Of a stretch of 6,706 nt of DNA, positions 6,081 through 6,706 are shown piece after piece. The notes beneath the pieces are model-generated. The model was not told where the DNA came from. It made no database searches and was given only the letters and a program-made list of their open reading frames with translations. Numbering within the stretch: the first letter of the stretch is position 1; each line of letters starts with the position of its first letter. The DNA lies in assembly GCF_039522025.1 (NCBI RefSeq), contig NZ_BAAADB010000024.1, forward strand, positions 1-6,706, written 5' to 3'. This stretch comes from Deinococcus depolymerans. GTDB taxonomy: Bacteria; Deinococcota; Deinococci; Deinococcales; Deinococcaceae. The position numbers and the translations under genes were made by a program.

Positions 6081-6638
6081 CGTTCACGGCTGCTTCTGCC
6101 CGCCCTGCTGCTCGGTTCCGCCCCTGCCGCGCCCACCACATACCGCGTTGCGCCGCTCGATCACGTGAACCTCGTCACGGCGGAGAACGAGACCGACATC
6201 GGGAACTTCACGGCCGTCACCAGCAAGGTGAGCGGCACCGTGATCTTCGACCCGGCCGCCCGGACCGGGAGCGCCGATCTGACCGTCAACGGCGCCAGCC
6301 TCAGCAGCAGGGTGCCGCTGCGTGACGGGCACATGCGCTCGGCCGACTGGTTCAACTTCGACACGATGCCCGCTATCACCTTCAAATCCACCCGCGTGCA
6401 GTACGTCAGCGGCGACAACCACCGCGTGACCGGCACCCTGACCATGAACGGCGTCACGCGCACCGTCACCAGCACCGCCCGCGTCAAGCTGACCCCCGCC
6501 AACGACCTGACCAGGGCGTCCCGGATCGCCGGTGACGCGCTGGCTGTCAGTGTGGGCTTCAGCGTGAAACTCAGCGACTTCGGCGTGAAAGGTAGTTGGC
6601 TGGAACTATGCCCGACAGGGAACGCCTTGAGGCCGTGA
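6078..6638 (+). pseudogene. YceI-family secreted protein, apparently broken at both ends
   Basis: The frame encodes a signal peptide (RSRLLLPALLLGSAPAA, cleavage before PTTYRV) and a YceI-type lipocalin-like beta-barrel. Family landmarks include TYRVAPLDH, the FDP after SGTVIF, RDGHMRSADWFNFDTMPAITFKS (the most conserved block) and VTGTLTMNGVTRTVT. YceI proteins bind polyprenoid or other lipids outside the cytoplasmic membrane and are often stress-induced. Two lesions are visible. The codon placed correctly after a good Shine-Dalgarno site is AGG, not ATG, and no ATG, GTG or TTG lies in frame between there and a GTG at 5913. The 3' end switches at about 6591 into insertion-sequence DNA, so the last 15 residues (GSWLELCPTGNALRP) are foreign and the final barrel strand is missing. 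Translation from GTG 5913 is possible (241 residues) but would read through two palindromes and place 50+ odd residues before the signal peptide. Confidence 0.65.
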
Positions 6639-6706
6639 CAGCCACGCTCGCAGCGTCCAAACGCGATCGGTCAGCCCAATCGCCATCGCCGGTGTGCGCT
6701 GGAGGT
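6591..6706 (-). mobile_element. End of an insertion sequence (partial, runs out of window)
   Basis: From GGTAGTTGG at 6591 the sequence no longer fits YceI, and the minus strand carries the tail of a transposase ending at 6606. The inferred boundary is 6590/6591, just after the codons for FGVK. Ends starting GGT are usual for IS1-type elements. A short inverted pair TAGTT/AACTA (6593-6608) lies in the terminus. The other end, the inverted repeat partner and the target duplication are outside the window, so the exact border and family are provisional. Confidence 0.6.
6606..6706 (-). CDS. Transposase C-terminus (partial)
   Basis: Reading the minus strand from 6704 to a TAG at 6606-6608 gives 32 residues, including RTPAMAIGLTDRVWTLRAWL. 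This closely follows the tail TPAMAAGLTDHVWTLEEL that I recall from many DDE transposases annotated as IS1-type; that match is from memory, not a search. The stop lies about 15 bp inside the inferred element end, a usual position for a transposase gene. The gene enters the window from the right and points back toward YceI. The catalytic residues are outside the window, so intactness cannot be judged. Confidence 0.65.
   Translation of the reverse strand, partial: LQRTPAMAIGLTDRVWTLRAWLSRPQGVPCRA

Noticed and set aside
6701..6706. GGAGGT at the window end as the ribosome site of a following + strand gene
   Set aside because: This stretch is better explained as coding sequence of the minus-strand transposase tail.

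Overview
The window looks like chromosomal DNA from a Deinococcus-like bacterium. It is very GC-rich throughout, genes start on GGAGG(T) Shine-Dalgarno sites or near-leaderless starts, and the gene content (HOT-type iron alcohol dehydrogenase, ECF sigma with zinc anti-sigma, CcdA, YceI) suits that group. The taxon is inferred from style and protein resemblance, not from a marker gene.

Layout. (1) Bases 3-83: the last 26 codons of an unidentified + strand gene. (2) Bases 84-255: a convergent gap with a perfect 16-bp stem hairpin, probably a bidirectional terminator. (3) Bases 256-1173, minus: a YdhF-type aldo/keto reductase. (4) Bases 1174-1362: a divergent promoter region. (5) Bases 1363-2667, plus: an iron-containing alcohol dehydrogenase of the hydroxyacid-oxoacid transhydrogenase (ADHFE1) type. 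(6) Bases 2692-4585: an ECF sigma factor gene overlapping the gene for its membrane anti-sigma factor, which has a cytoplasmic H-x3-C-x2-C zinc motif, one membrane helix and a predicted seven-bladed extracytoplasmic beta-propeller. (7) Bases 4644-5823: an exported thioredoxin-like protein followed 3 nt later by a CcdA-type membrane thiol transporter. (8) Bases 5824-6077: an upstream region with three AT-rich 16-bp palindromes. (9) Bases 6078-6590: a YceI-family secreted protein gene that appears broken, since the expected ATG reads AGG and the 3' end is cut by an insertion sequence. (10) Bases 6591-6706: the end of an insertion sequence carrying the C-terminus of a transposase on the minus strand.

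The strongest linking signal is regulatory. The sigma gene and the thioredoxin/ccdA pair are both preceded by ATTGAACC-N16-CGTA, with identical spacing and essentially unrelated spacer bases. That is the architecture of an ECF-sigma promoter. The simplest reading is that the sigma factor activates itself and an adjacent extracytoplasmic thiol-repair operon. The anti-sigma factor would restrain it, and could sense through its propeller, its zinc/thiol motif, or both. YceI lacks this motif and seems to belong to a different control circuit built on the palindromes.
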